Shown here piece by piece: positions 1 through 11,180 of a DNA stretch of 64,000 nt (its first letter is position 1; every line of letters begins with the position of its first letter). The stretch covers positions 10,641,278 through 10,705,277 of the forward strand of contig CM070720.1 of assembly GCA_036346275.1 (NCBI GenBank), read 5' to 3'. The notes beneath the pieces were generated by a model. That model did not search any database. It was given only the letters and a program-made list of their open reading frames with translations, and was not told the origin of the DNA. The position numbers and the translations under genes were made by a program. Source of the DNA: Otatea glauca. Its lineage: Eukaryota; Streptophyta; Magnoliopsida; Poales; Poaceae.

Positions 1-290
1 AATGTGTCAATGGTAATAACGACACATCACAAACGGTTTGAGAACCGTCTATGAAAGTCACATCACAGATAGTTTCAAAATGGAACTGTTTGTGATAACA
101 TTACAGATGGTTCCAATTCTATTATGTGTTAGATATCACAGATGGTTCCAATTTGGAATCATCTGTGATGTGACCCCTATCACACACGGTTCTTTTTAGA
201 ACCGTCTGTGATGTCATACCTATCATAGACGGTTTCCAAGAAAAACCGTCTCTGATGTTATATTATCATGTCTGTGATATTAATTTCTAT
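1..290. repeat. CACTA subterminal hairpin repeats
   Basis: About six degenerate palindromic units, each roughly 35-40 bp, have the form TCACAGACGGTT, a short spacer, then AACCGTCTGTGA. Clear copies lie near 25-55, 60-100, 135-175, 180-215 and 222-262. The same motif occurs at the right end of CACTA-1 and at the left end of CACTA-2. In CACTA elements such arrays are the binding sites of the TNPA-type protein next to the TIRs, so the true left terminus is probably just upstream of base 1. Confidence 0.8.
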
Positions 291-644
291 TGATGATGCT
301 TTTTCTGTTTATTGGCTAGCATTAGTAAATACTAGTCATGCCCTTTGAAATAGCAGATTACAAATTACATCATAAGCATATTATCACGTCCATTTAAGAC
401 ATCAACTCAGATTAGATATTACACCACGTACGGCACATCCTTTTCAGAAATCAACTCATATATATTAACCAATTGAATGTAAAATTTCAATTCACAAATT
501 CACAGCACAAGGTTCACAATTTAACCCAAATGGTAATAGTTCACAACTCAGGCATAGTGGCACTCGCCTTCTGGATTTATGACCCCACGCAGCAAAAAGG
601 AACAAAGTTGTCCTCGAATTCAAAACAAATCGGCATGTTCCAAT
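291..644. other. CACTA-1 interior, non-coding
   Basis: AT-rich sequence between the subterminal repeats and the Angela-like LTR insertion. A short open frame at 473-712 runs into the LTR and resembles nothing I recognise, so I do not call a gene. The last five bases before the insertion are CCAAT. Confidence 0.5.
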
Positions 645-2105
645 TGTTGGAAATATGCCCTAGATGCAATCATATAGATGATTATATTTCCATATATGTT
701 TATAAACTATGAGATTGTTCTTTGAATAACATTATGGATATTGATTAACAAGTATGTGACATGTTTGTGAAACTCTGTATTCATCTTTATGATGTTCATT
801 CTAAAAAGGGTCCCTAGTCGATAATCATATGAGGACACATATGAGTAGACTAGCATACGTATTAGTCGATAACCATGTTTCATTGGTCATAGATATGGAG
901 ATATCAAACCAATAATATGGACACATGTTAGAGAACGTGGTGTTGGACATCGACCCACTATGAGACACTACGAGAATGTTGTATTATTTCATGTCATCAG
1001 TTGGTCTCATATATGATGTGTATGCTATATCCTTCGACTTGAGATTGTCACATGTTCTCAAGATGCGTAATGGCTTACTTAGGGGTCGTCAAACGCTACT
1101 CCGTAACTAGGTAGTTACAAATATGGCTTTCAGGTTTGTCATGAAACATGCTGCGAGGTGTGGTCGATCAAGATAGGACTTGCCCCTCCATACAACATGA
1201 GAGATATCTCTAGGCCTCTCGAGTGGTCAGATTCTGGAAACGCATGACCATGATACTCGAGTAAAGAGTTACTCAAGTCATCGAGTTAAAGAATTAACTC
1301 GATGTATTCGGGGAATCCGGGTCACGACATCGAGATAGAGTGGTCGAGCCATCCAAATAAGGATGACAACAACTAGCCTTGGGTTTGACCGATATCGTGA
1401 GGTAAAAGATAATGCATATAGGACATTGTTGAGGTTCGTCCAATCTTTACTTGTACTCGAGATTCGGTAAGTCCTGCTAGGGGCTGCTATCGACTATTGG
1501 TCAATGCTCGACGATCAAGTAGGAGTACTCGATGGGTCAAGTAGGTATATCCGATGGTCAAGTAGGAGTACTCAATGATCGATAGGGGTACTCCAGCCAT
1601 GTCTGAGTGCACGTAAACCTATAGGGTCGCACACTTAGGGGGCTGTAACCAATTTGGATAGGGATCCGAGTTGTAATGTGATTAGATTTCCTAATGGGCT
1701 TCAAGGGTTGAAACCCGTTATGGGACGTCTATATATAGGGAGGAGGTGGTGGCTTTGCGACGTGTGAGACAACGAAGAGACACAATAGGAATTTGGAATT
1801 CCTGGAACCCTAGCCGCCACCCCTCCTCCGTCCAGAACTGCACAGCCGGTGCTAGCACATCGACGCATGGTGTTCCTGCCCTGTACGTGCGGATACCTTA
1901 GAGGCGTTGCTGCGAAGCTTCAACACTAGGACAATCCGCAACCTACGATAGTCACAAGGAGCTATTAAGGAGGTGCGAGGCTAGTACGTCTGCATCTGCA
2001 CCACAGAGCTACATCGACTCTACTTTCTCTACGGGTCTGCGCGTCTAGTGGTAATTCTGTGATCTATAACTTGCAGTGGTTCCTTAGTTACGCGGTAAAT
2101 TTTTT
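645..2105 (+). mobile_element. Angela/RIRE1-like copia LTR, 3' end missing
   Basis: The block begins TGTTGGAAATATGCCCTAGA, the hallmark start of the grass Angela/BARE/RIRE1 family LTR. It contains a TATA box at 1730-1737 followed by GC-rich transcribed LTR sequence, and stops in a T-run at 2105 without the expected terminal CA, where element B begins. There is no primer binding site, gag or pol, so this is an almost complete but truncated solo LTR. The left flank is CCAAT (640-644). No Angela sequence is seen beyond element B at 12594. Confidence 0.8.
1730..1737 (+). promoter_or_regulatory. TATA box of the Angela-like LTR
   Basis: TATATATA within GTCTATATATAGGGAGG, placed where the U3/R promoter of this LTR family would be, followed by GC-rich sequence. 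Positional inference only. Confidence 0.5.
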
Positions 2106-2866
2106 TGATGAGGACATCACTCCTACGGATACGTCCACACCTGGTTGGACCAACTCAAACACGTCAATCTTGGGCCAAGAAGAGAGAGATACCAAATCCA
2201 TCACGTTCTGGAATCCAATTTGGCCTCCTGGGACAGTACCGACTTAAAACGGCCATAACTTTTGATCCACAAGTGTGTTCGGGGCACATGAGTACATGAT
2301 TGAAAGATTTCTTCGCCCTTTTTCCAATGGACCTAGTTTCACCTCCAAATTCCTTATGAGTTGTCCGGCATCTACAAAACAAATCATGTCACTTTTCTAG
2401 TCTGAGTCAAAGTAGGCCTTGGGCCTTGTAATCAAGTTGTATTCGGTCTCCCTATATTTTGGACGACCTCCTCCTCTTCTTATCTCATAAATAGCCAGCC
2501 GCACCCTCATCTAGGGTTTGGGTTTTGTTTAGTTATAGTTTTCTTTGGTGAAACTATTTGGTATTCTCTTGTTCGGCGAGATCAATAGCAATACCGTGCT
2601 TCAGAACCCACATCAATACTTCAATTATATTTGCAATTTTAGATTGCTTTTGCTTTGTTCTTGCTTGTTCTTCAATTGCTTGCAAGAATTGATCTTCGTG
2701 ATCGGGTCAACCGGGTTTTGGCACGGTTGATAACAACTCGGAGTTTGGTTCAACGATTGCCTGGCGTCGGTCGTGTTTTGGTCGTAGCCTAGATCATGAG
2801 GATCATCTCCACTAATCGATAGTTATCCATCTCACCGAAAGATCGGGACATCCAATTGCCTCATCA
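2106..2866 (+). repeat. Element B 5' LTR
   Basis: 761 bp, TGATGAGG to CCTCATCA, immediately followed by the primer binding site. It is clearly the same sequence as 11836-12593, including the conserved segment around CACACCTGGTTGGACC. A TATA-like CATAAATAG lies at 2487-2495. Confidence 0.9.
2487..2495 (+). promoter_or_regulatory. TATA-like promoter element in the B LTR
   Basis: CATAAATAG between the CT-rich stretch and the conserved CTAGGGTTTGGGTTT segment. The same motif occurs at the equivalent place in the 3' LTR (about 12217-12225). Confidence 0.45.
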
Positions 2867-2868
2867 GG

Positions 2869-2880
2869 TGGTATCAGAGC
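2869..2880 (+). other. Primer binding site of element B (Met-tRNA type)
   Basis: TGGTATCAGAGC two bases after the LTR end, complementary to the 3' end of initiator Met-tRNA as in many plant LTR retrotransposons. Confidence 0.85.
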
Positions 2881-4517
2881 TTTCGTTAATTGGTGAGAAT
2901 TTCAATACCTTAGATTAGTTTTTGTTTTCTATCCTAAATTGAAAATTACTCCACAAAAATTCAACATTTAGATTCAATCTGGTATTTTAGTGTGTTTTGT
3001 TAAGTTTTTATCCATTAGAGTCCTTGTTTTAGTTGCTGATCATTTTTCCTTCGCGTAGCTTTTATTTCACTCTGTCCAGTATATTGTTTTGTTCACAACT
3101 TTCGCATACGAGCTCAGATTCTAGTATTTTTTCACTTTCCTAAAACCTAGGAACGAGCTCTACAAAAACCTAGTTGGGCACGGACTCTAATTCTGGACTC
3201 AAATTTGTTTAATCTGAATGTCAAAGTTGGTGAAGAAAGTTGTATTTCCATTCCAAATCAGTTCGGTATTTTGATCATAATTCTCACGTCCGAAGTCCGA
3301 TTGAAAAGTATTTATACTTTCCTAAATCCTTGAAGAGTCCTCTACAAAAATGTTTTTGGGTGTCCTTTGTGATTCGGAATCATTCAAACTGAATTTAATT
3401 CGGATTCAGAATCGGTCTCGTTAGGGTGAAATTGGGACAATTCTGTGGTGTTTGGTTTTTGAGTCATAACTTTCACACCCAAGCTCCATATTGCATGTTC
3501 TTGTATTCTACTGAAAGCTAAGGACATATCTTCAATTCTTTCCATAGGGAACCTTCCAAATTCGGTCATTTTCAAACTTTAATCTAGGCAACAACTATAC
3601 TGCCCTAGAAACACTGAATTACGGTTTCTTGGATCGTTATGAGATTAAGCTTGTTTCTTTGAGTACAATAGCATCTACAAAGCATAAAATCCCAAAAATA
3701 AGTACACCTACTATTGGGAACCAATTCATCCCTTCTGAATACTTTGATCCTATTTGAGACTAGTTTGTTGATATTCCTGAGGGCTGCTCTACTTGATACA
3801 TTGCATAATCTTGAAATATCATATCATACCGTATTGTGACATCGAGTTAGGGATTCCAAAACTTTGTTCATACTAGTGTTTGCCGAAAGTCACCGAAAGA
3901 AAGAAAGAGCCAGAAGGCCAAAAAAAAGAAAAGAAAAGAAACAAAAACAGAATAGTGGCCGGCAGCACTACATTGAGCAAAACCCTAATTTGTGTTCATT
4001 ATTTTTAGATTGTGCAATTGTATTAATTAGTGAGCAATCTTGTGCCCTTTTACCTTTTCTGAAGCAATTAGCTAGTGTCTCTCCATAACTTATTTAATAT
4101 GAGCTTTGGTGCCGAAATTATTCTTATTTAGCTCATTCCATTGGTTGCATTAAGTTCCATCATCTTTGCGTGTGTGTTGTCTTGAAATTTGCTTATATCC
4201 TTGCGATCGGCAACTAGGGCTTGTTGTTTGGGTCATTACTTATCATTACAATAACTAGAATTATCAAATTGCATAGGAAATATATAATGCATGTCCAAGC
4301 TCCACCTTCTACAAGCCAAATAGGTATCGTTCTCCTTGCAATCGCTTCGCCAAACTTGAGTGTGTTTTTCACGAACCAGCCGCTGGTTACCACCTGTTTG
4401 CTTGGTAAGAATTGTTAAGAACTTGGTAAAAGCTTGAGTGTGAGAGACTTTGAATCACCAGATCCTAGTACTTGATAGGAACATATATTTGTGATTTGTT
4501 TCTTGTCTTCACTAACA
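2881..4517 (+). other. Element B untranslated leader
   Basis: About 1.6 kb between primer binding site and gag start without a convincing ORF. Much of it is shared with the leader of element C (6719-8361), including the A-rich stretch near 3890-3960. A long leader shared by both copies suggests packaging or dimerisation sequences kept by a gag-only element; this is inference. Confidence 0.55.
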
Positions 4518-5150
4518 ATGGCAGGTTCTCAACGTCGTAGTGCTTGGGCCAACGGCATTCTAGGAGAAGAGGTAGTTCACACTCCGAGATACGAAAAACG
4601 TACGAGCATAGCTTCACCACCACAAGAGGTACGACGACATAGCACACGTAACAAAAGTAAGTTGACCATACCCATTTTTAGTGGTAAATATGATCCTGAA
4701 GATTATCTTACTTGGGAATTAGCTGTACTACAATCATTTGATAAAAATAGAATTCCTGAGCACGATAAGGTTAGGGTTGTTACTAATGGATTTACTGATT
4801 TTGCTGCTCTTTGGTGGAATGATTATATGCGTAAAAATCAGGACATCCCTAGCACATGGATTAAATTGAAGAAAACTATGAGAGCTAGATTTGTTCCTTC
4901 ATTTGTTACTCGCCAATTAGGGAATGAATTGCAACATCTAAAACAAGATAGTAAAACTGTAGACGAGTACTACCAAGAATTTCAACGTAGATCTTTGCGT
5001 TGTGGGTTAGAAGAGACCGAAAAGACTAGGATGAATAGCTTTTATTGTGGACTAGATTTTGATATTCAGATCATGATATCTTGCAAAGAATTCGATTCTA
5101 TGTCATGCTTGCTTAATCTTTCACGTAAAGAAGAAAGAAAAATACAGTGA
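4518..5150 (+). CDS. Retrotransposon gag (PF03732-like) of element B
   Basis: An ATG at 4518 opens about 210 codons. After a basic N-terminus, a Retrotrans_gag core begins near residue 50 (KLTIPIFSGKYDPEDYLTWE) and includes the tryptophan-rich LWWNDYMR segment and the conserved LQHLKQDSKTVDEYYQEFQ helix. This is the capsid domain of Ty3/gypsy elements. The frame ends TGA at 5148-5150, but related sequence continues beyond it (from 5151), so the stop is probably a lesion in a longer polyprotein. There is no CCHC zinc knuckle. It is best read as the structural protein of a non-autonomous element. Confidence 0.8.
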   Translation: MAGSQRRSAWANGILGEEVVHTPRYEKRTSIASPPQEVRRHSTRNKSKLTIPIFSGKYDPEDYLTWELAVLQSFDKNRIPEHDKVRVVTNGFTDFAALWWNDYMRKNQDIPSTWIKLKKTMRARFVPSFVTRQLGNELQHLKQDSKTVDEYYQEFQRRSLRCGLEETEKTRMNSFYCGLDFDIQIMISCKEFDSMSCLLNLSRKEERKIQ

Positions 5151-5933
5151 AGACAATCAACCATAGTTCAAGTTCATACAGAGTTAAATGCTACTCCTGT
5201 TGCATGCACTACACCAAACCATATTGAGAGCATACACCCCGAGCATGCGAAAGAAATACCAGATAATTCGAGTGAAGTAGAGGATAGCACATGTGAGAAT
5301 GATTCTACTAACGTAATCCAATCTACTTCTATTATTTCTATTGTTGCTGTTCCATGTGACAAGCAGGTTACTTCTGAAGAAGGGGGCTACAAACTGAAAA
5401 ACCTGTGTTATCAAGTGAAGGCTTTGAGGTACCTACTTCTTCTGAGGAGGATGCTAATGACCATGGTACAGATCTGATTTTACAGCAAGAAAGGGAGCAA
5501 ATTTGTGAGTATATTCCTGCTGCACTTAATTCTAGTGAGTTACCACCTTGTGCCACAATTGTAAAACCATGTGATGAATCGCATGCTTATAATTTTGATC
5601 ATGTGGTGCTGATTATGCATAAGGAAGTGATAGCTAGAATATTCCCTGCCACAGTTTTGTGCTATATCATGTTGAATGAGCCTGTTAGTTTGAATTGTGC
5701 TATGGATAAGATTTCTGAAATTTTATCTTTTAATTCCTTATCTAGCACCTATGCCTACTGTTTTAAATTCAATTTATTTGGGGATTATGGCATAGATGGT
5801 AAGTTTCTTGTTTACAGAATATGCATAACTTGTGATAAACTTGCTGAATTAAAGCTTGCTATTTTGGGCAATCCTAGTTGTGTGCAACAGCCTGTTTCAT
5901 GTGTGGTACCATCAAATTTTACTGATATGTGTG

Positions 5934-6717
5934 TGATGAGGACATCAAAACTACGGATATGACCACATTTGGCCGTACCAACTCCAACACGTCATCCACG
6001 GGCCAAGAAGAGAGAGAGATCAAATCCATCACATTCTGGAATCCAATTCGGCCTTCTGGGACAACACCAACTTCAAATATGAATAACTTTTGCATACGGA
6101 CTCCGATTTGGGTGATCTTGGTCTTGATTGAAATCTTACAATGAGATCTTTCCAATGGATCTAATCCTAGCTTCAGATTCATTGTGGATCAGTCGAAATC
6201 ATTAAAACAATACACTACAATACTGTTTTGGGTTGTTTCGGGCCTTGTAAGCGTGTGGGGGTCCAAGCCCAAGTTGTGTGCGCCCTCCTGGCTGCACACA
6301 ACCCAAGGACATCCCTCTCACGTCCATCCCTCTTATAAACTCAGTAGCTGCCGCTTTAGACACTTGGGTTTTGTTTGATTAGTTTAGCCAAGTGCAAACT
6401 TTGTTTCTTCAAGTTGTGCTGGACAGCCACCATGTCAAGATCCTCAATAGAACCCCACCTTGATTTTGCCTTCAATTCTTATTTGCAATTTCAGATTGCT
6501 TTTACTATTGTTCTTGCTTGTTCTTCGGTTGCTTGCAGGAATTGAACCTCGTGTTCAGGTTGATCGTGTCAACGGCAAGATCAATAACACTCTGGAGTTG
6601 GTTTAGCGATTGCTAAGGCGCATCGTCGTTGTACGTTGTAGTCAGATCGTCAAAGTCGGTTCCACCAAATCCATAGTTATTGCTCTCATCGAAAGATCGG
6701 GACACAACTTCACATCA
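5934..6717 (+). repeat. Element C 5' LTR
   Basis: 784 bp, TGATGAGG to CACATCA, followed by the Met-type primer binding site. A TATA-like TTATAAAC lies at 6333-6340. It matches 10394-11180 closely. Confidence 0.92.
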
Positions 6718-6719
6718 GG

Positions 6720-6731
6720 TGGTATCAGAGC
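6720..6731 (+). other. Primer binding site of element C (Met-tRNA type)
   Basis: TGGTATCAGAGC two bases after the 5' LTR end, identical to that of element B. Confidence 0.85.
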
Positions 6732-8361
6732 GCCATGTTGCTCGGTGAGAGATTCAGTACGGTAGATTAGTTTTTGTTTTCTATCCTAAATTGAAAATTA
6801 CTCCACAAAAATTCAACCATTAGATTCAATCTGTTATTTTAGTGAGTTTTGTTAGGTTTTGATCCATTATAGTCCTTGTTTTAGTTGCTGATCGTTTTTC
6901 CTTCGCGTAGCTTTTCTTTCAATCTGTCTAGTACTTTGTTTTGTTCATAACTTTCGCATACGTGCTCGGATTCTAGTGTTTTTGCACTTTCCTAAAACCT
7001 GGGAACAATCTCTATAAAAACCAAGTTGGGCATGGACTCTAATTCTGGAGCCAAATCTGTTTAACTTGGATGTCAAAGTTGTTGAAGCAAGTTGTACTTC
7101 CAATACAGACCGGTTCGGTATTTTGATCATAATTCTCACATCCGAACTCCGATTGGGAAGTTTTTATACTTTCCTGAATCCTCGAAGAGTCATCTATTCG
7201 GATTCCTTCAAACTGAATTTGATTCGGATTCGGAATCGGTGTCGCAGGCTGAAATTGGGGGTCTTCTGTGGTGTTCCGGTTTTGAGCCATAACTTTCACA
7301 CCCGAGCTCCAAATTGCCTGTTCTTGTACTCTTTTGAAAGCTGAGGACATAAGTTTAAATTCTTTCCATAGTGAACCTTCTAAATTCGGTCGTTTTGAAG
7401 CTTTAATCTAGGCGACAAATTTGTTGCCCTAGAAACAATGAATTTGGGTATCTTGCTTCAATTCGTGTTCTAGCTTTGTTCCTTTGAGTTGGTTGATTTC
7501 AGTAGCATCCACAATCCATAAAACCCTAAAAATAGCAGTAGACATACCTTTGGGAACTAATTCATCCTTTGCGAATACTTTGATACCAATTGAGACTAGC
7601 TATTTGATATTGCTTAGGGCTGTTCATATTGATACATTGCATAATCTTGAATTATCATATCATACTATCTTGTGACATCGAGTTAGGGATTCCAAAACTT
7701 TGTTCATAGTAGTGTTGGCCAAAAGTCACTCAAAGAAAGAAAAGAGAAAGAAAGAGCCAAAAGGCAAAAAAAACAGAGAAGAAAAAAAAATAGTGGCCGA
7801 TCGCACTACATTGAGCAAAACCCTAATTTATGTTCATTATTTTAGATTGTGCAATTGTATTAATTGTTGAGCAATCTTGTGCCCTTTTTACATTCTTGAA
7901 GCAATAAGCTAGCGTCTCTCTACGACTTGTGCAACAGAGCTTTTGGTGCCTCACTTATATTTTATAGCTCATTTCTTGATTGCATAAGTACCATCATCTT
8001 TGCGTGTGAGTTGCCTTGAAATTCGCTTATATCTTTGAGATCGGCAACTAGAACTTGTGAATTCTAGTTTGGGTCATTACTTATCATTACAATAACTAGA
8101 ATTATCAGATTGTATAGGAAATAAGTATAGCCTACACAGCTCCACATATTCTACGCTCGTGCGTTTGTTCAGTCCCTTGTCAATCACTTTTTCCAAGCTC
8201 GGGAGAACTTTTGACACTGCCAACGGCCGACAACTCCTGCAGCACGGTAAGAACTTGTAAGAGCTTTGGTTAAGGCTTGAGAGTTGAGCGACTTTTCTCC
8301 ACTTCTTAGTAGTTGATAGGGAATTACATAAACATTTGTGTTTCTCTTTTTGCTACTAACC
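6732..8361 (+). other. Element C untranslated leader
   Basis: About 1.6 kb with no supportable gene. It is similar over much of its length to the leader of element B. Short open frames at 7039-7350 on both strands are shadows in this shared non-coding sequence. Confidence 0.55.
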
Positions 8362-9268
8362 ATGTCAGGTGACAAGAGTTCATTGCATCATTCTCCACGC
8401 ACGAAGAGAAATGTACGACTCACTAATGAGCGAATGTCGCTGCAAGAAGACCGTCTCCGGTCCATCGAGACTGCTCTGGGAGTTGCTAACACTACCCTTG
8501 CTACTATTTTGTCTAGACTTGATATACTTGCAACTGATGCCCCTGGAACTTCCAGTCCTCCGCCTCGTCTCCTAAGCAACAACAATGGTGTACTACGTGC
8601 ACAACGGGTTCCCATTGCTTTGCCTCAGCTTCCCAAAGATGGAATCTAGCCTCGATCTCCCCACCACACATCGCCACGGGTTCATCAACTGATGATGAAC
8701 AAGGTAAAATCAAGTTTGAATTGCCTCCTTTTGGTGGAAAATTCGATCCTAATGCATATATTAATTGGGAGATTGCGGTAGACAAAGAATTTGCAAACTA
8801 TGACTTATCTGAAAACCAAAAGATTAGTGTTGTAGTTCAAGTGTTAACGTCAGGTGCAATATATTGGTGGAAGCATATATCTAGACATGATAAAAAACCT
8901 AAAACTTGGAATGCCATGAAAAGACTTATGAGAAATGATTATGTCCCTGAATATGATGCTGAATATTTGCTTACTAAACTTCAACGCTTAAAACAAGGTT
9001 CTAAAACTGTTATAGAATACTTTCATGATTTGCAAAATTGTTTGTTGCGTTGTGGTTTACAAGAATGTGAAGAAGCTAATGAGCTTAGATTTATACGTGG
9101 ACTTAATCATGAAATCTAGGATGTTCTTGTTGATGAAACATATATTTGTCTTTCAGAATTGATTAAATGTGCTTGTAGAGCTGAAAACATGCTTGCTAAA
9201 TCTTTGAAAGAGCCTTTAGCTCATTTGAGGTGCCCATTGTTGCACCTTCTGTTGTAGCTAATATTTTA
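8362..9268 (+). pseudogene. gag of element C with frameshift and stops
   Basis: An ATG at 8362 (MSGDKSS...) opens an N-terminal segment with a predicted coiled stretch (MSLQEDRLRSIETALG). It hits a stop at 8647 caused by a frame change. The Retrotrans_gag core resumes in another frame from about 8700 (LPPFGGKFDPNAYINWE, then YWWKHISR and LQRLKQGSKTVIEYFHDLQ) and is broken by a TAG at 9117. The same frame then gives the gag helix ICLSELIKCACRAENMLAK before another frame change. It is paralogous to the gag of element B and lacks a zinc knuckle. Confidence 0.8.
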
Positions 9269-9271
9269 TAG

Positions 9272-10264
9272 AAAAGTGAGCACCATCGGGAGAAGGATGA
9301 AGAAGAAAATGTGCCGAAAGAGGAGATCTTTGCTGCTCCATACATATGTGAAGTGCTGGAAATTGAAGTTGCACCTACAACCACTGAGAATGATTTAGAA
9401 GGTAATGTAAAAGGTATGGATTGTATACATGGTGAACATCATTTTGAAGAGATAAAATTGTCCATGAATCATGCTATCGTAGAGCAACTATTAATGGAAC
9501 CCATTGCTGATTTGCTTGCTATTCCTGGAGATAAAGAAGAGTTGTGTGATAATGCTTCACTTATATCCACACCACAACTAGTGAATGAACATGAAACAAT
9601 TATATTTGAACTAAACACTTGCGCTGAACATAAACATGTTATTCACATTGCTAGTGAAGAAGATGAGCTTAAATTGATGTTTTCTTTAAATACTTTAGGT
9701 TACATTGAATTTGAGGGTCTGTGTGATCTAGATAGTTTAAAGGAGAAGTTTTTTGTACATTATGATTTGCTATGGTTATCGCAAAATATTTTTCATGTTG
9801 TTGGCAAATATAATGATAAAGGAGAGTACAAAGTGCATAGAGTATACATTTGTCCAGATCTGAAACCTCCACATCCTATGCAACAATGTGATCAATTTGA
9901 TAATTCTAATATCATATCAAGTACCCCTACTGTCGATTATAACTATATGATAGTTTTCAAGAAAGAGAGTGTTTGGGTGATTGTGATTCACGAGCCATTT
10001 GATTTGATCAGAAAAGATATGCATGTTGCTTTGCTCTTTGTCACGACTAACATTTTGCAGGAGAATGTGGAGTCGAGGACGACTCCAATTCAAGAAAGGG
10101 AGAATGATGAGACCATGCTCGTCCTGGAAATGACCAACGCTATATCAGTTTGTCGACACTTCACGGTATCCTCTACATCGTCTACATCTACTAGAATGGC
10201 TTTCCTTTATGGAGGGGAGGAAGCATCCAAGAGTGCTAGCTTTCAACATGCCTTTATATGCTAG
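9272..10264 (+). CDS. Post-gag extension of element C, function unknown
   Basis: An open frame of about 330 codons follows gag in a continuous coding context and is separated from it by a TAG at 9269-9271. The first in-frame ATG is at 9416, but I infer the ancestral product was a gag fusion. The protein is acidic (KDEEEN and later Glu/Asp runs) and shows no protease, RT, RNase H or integrase motif and no zinc knuckle. A YNDKGEYKVHRVYIC segment parallels YGIDGKFLVYRICI in element B, so the two elements share this unknown region. The frame ends about 130 bp before the 3' LTR. I cannot assign a function. Confidence 0.6.
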   Translation, partial: KSEHHREKDEEENVPKEEIFAAPYICEVLEIEVAPTTTENDLEGNVKGMDCIHGEHHFEEIKLSMNHAIVEQLLMEPIADLLAIPGDKEELCDNASLISTPQLVNEHETIIFELNTCAEHKHVIHIASEEDELKLMFSLNTLGYIEFEGLCDLDSLKEKFFVHYDLLWLSQNIFHVVGKYNDKGEYKVHRVYICPDLKPPHPMQQCDQFDNSNIISSTPTVDYNYMIVFKKESVWVIVIHEPFDLIRKDMHVALLFVTTNILQENVESRTTPIQERENDETMLVLEMTNAISVCRHFTVSSTSSTSTRMAFLYGGEEASKSASFQHAFIC

Positions 10265-10393
10265 AAAGAAATATTGAGCTTTGTGGATGATTTTCATATT
10301 AGAATAGTTTTTGTTGAGGACAATATTTTTTGTTGAGGACAAGCTAAAAGCTGAGCATGAGTAGAGGACGACTCAAATTCAAGAAAAGGAGGA

Positions 10394-11180
10394 TGATGAG
10401 GACATCACTACTACGGATATGACCATATTTGGTTGTGCCAACTCCAACACGTCATCCATGGGCCAAGAAGAGAGAGAGATCAAATCCATCGCGTTCTACA
10501 ATCCAATTCGGCCTCCTGGAACAGCATCAACTTCAAATATGAATAACTTTTGCATACGAACTCCGATTTGGGTGATCTTGGACTTGATTGAAAGCTTACA
10601 ACGAGATCTTTCTAATGGATGTAATACCAGCTCCAGATTCATCGTGGATCAGTCAAAATCATCAAAAAAATATACTACAATACTGTTTTGGGCTGTTTTG
10701 GGCCTTGTAAGCGTGTGGGGGCCCAAGCCCAAGTTGTGTTCGCCCCCCTGGCTGCACACAACCCTAGAACGTCCCTCTCACGTCCATCCCTCTTATAAAC
10801 TCAGTAGCTGCCACTTTAGACACTTGGATTTTGTTTGATTAGTTTAGCCAAGTGCAAACTTTGTTTCTTCAAGTTGTGCTGGACAGCCACCTTGTCAAGA
10901 TCCTCAATAGAACCCCACCCTGATTTTGCCTTCCATTCTTATTTGTAATTTCAGATTGCTTTTACTATTGTTCTTGCTTGTTCTTCGGTTGCTTGCAGGA
11001 ATTGAACCTCGTGTTCAGGTTGATCGTGCCCACGGCAAGATCAATAACACTCCGGAGTTGGTTTAGCGATTGCTAAGGCGCATCGTTGTCATACGTTGTA
11101 GTCGAATCGTCAAAGTCGGTTCCACCACCAAATCGATAGTTATCGCTCTCATCGAAAGATCGGGACACAACTTTACATCA
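10394..11180 (+). repeat. Element C 3' LTR
   Basis: 787 bp, TGATGAGG to TACATCA, preceded by a purine-rich AAGAAAAGGAGGA that serves as polypurine tract. The GTGTG duplication follows directly. Confidence 0.92.

Larger units (their letters stand above)
5934..11180 (+). mobile_element. Element C: sister gag-only gypsy-like retrotransposon nested in B
   Basis: LTRs at 5934-6717 and 10394-11180 are flanked by a perfect 5-bp TSD, GTGTG (5929-5933 and 11181-11185). Its leader, gag and post-gag region have the same order as in element B and it shares the TGATGAGG LTR start, but the LTRs differ enough to be a separate subfamily. It lacks pol entirely. C was inserted into B after B had integrated. 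Confidence 0.92.

Noticed and set aside
1..290. Strong hairpins considered as a microRNA precursor
   Set aside because: The same hairpin family recurs at the ends of both CACTA elements, so it is better explained as subterminal transposase-binding repeats.
2869..2880. Repeated TGGTATCAGAGC considered as part of a tRNA-Met gene
   Set aside because: Each copy directly follows an LTR end and no tRNA cloverleaf follows; these are primer binding sites.
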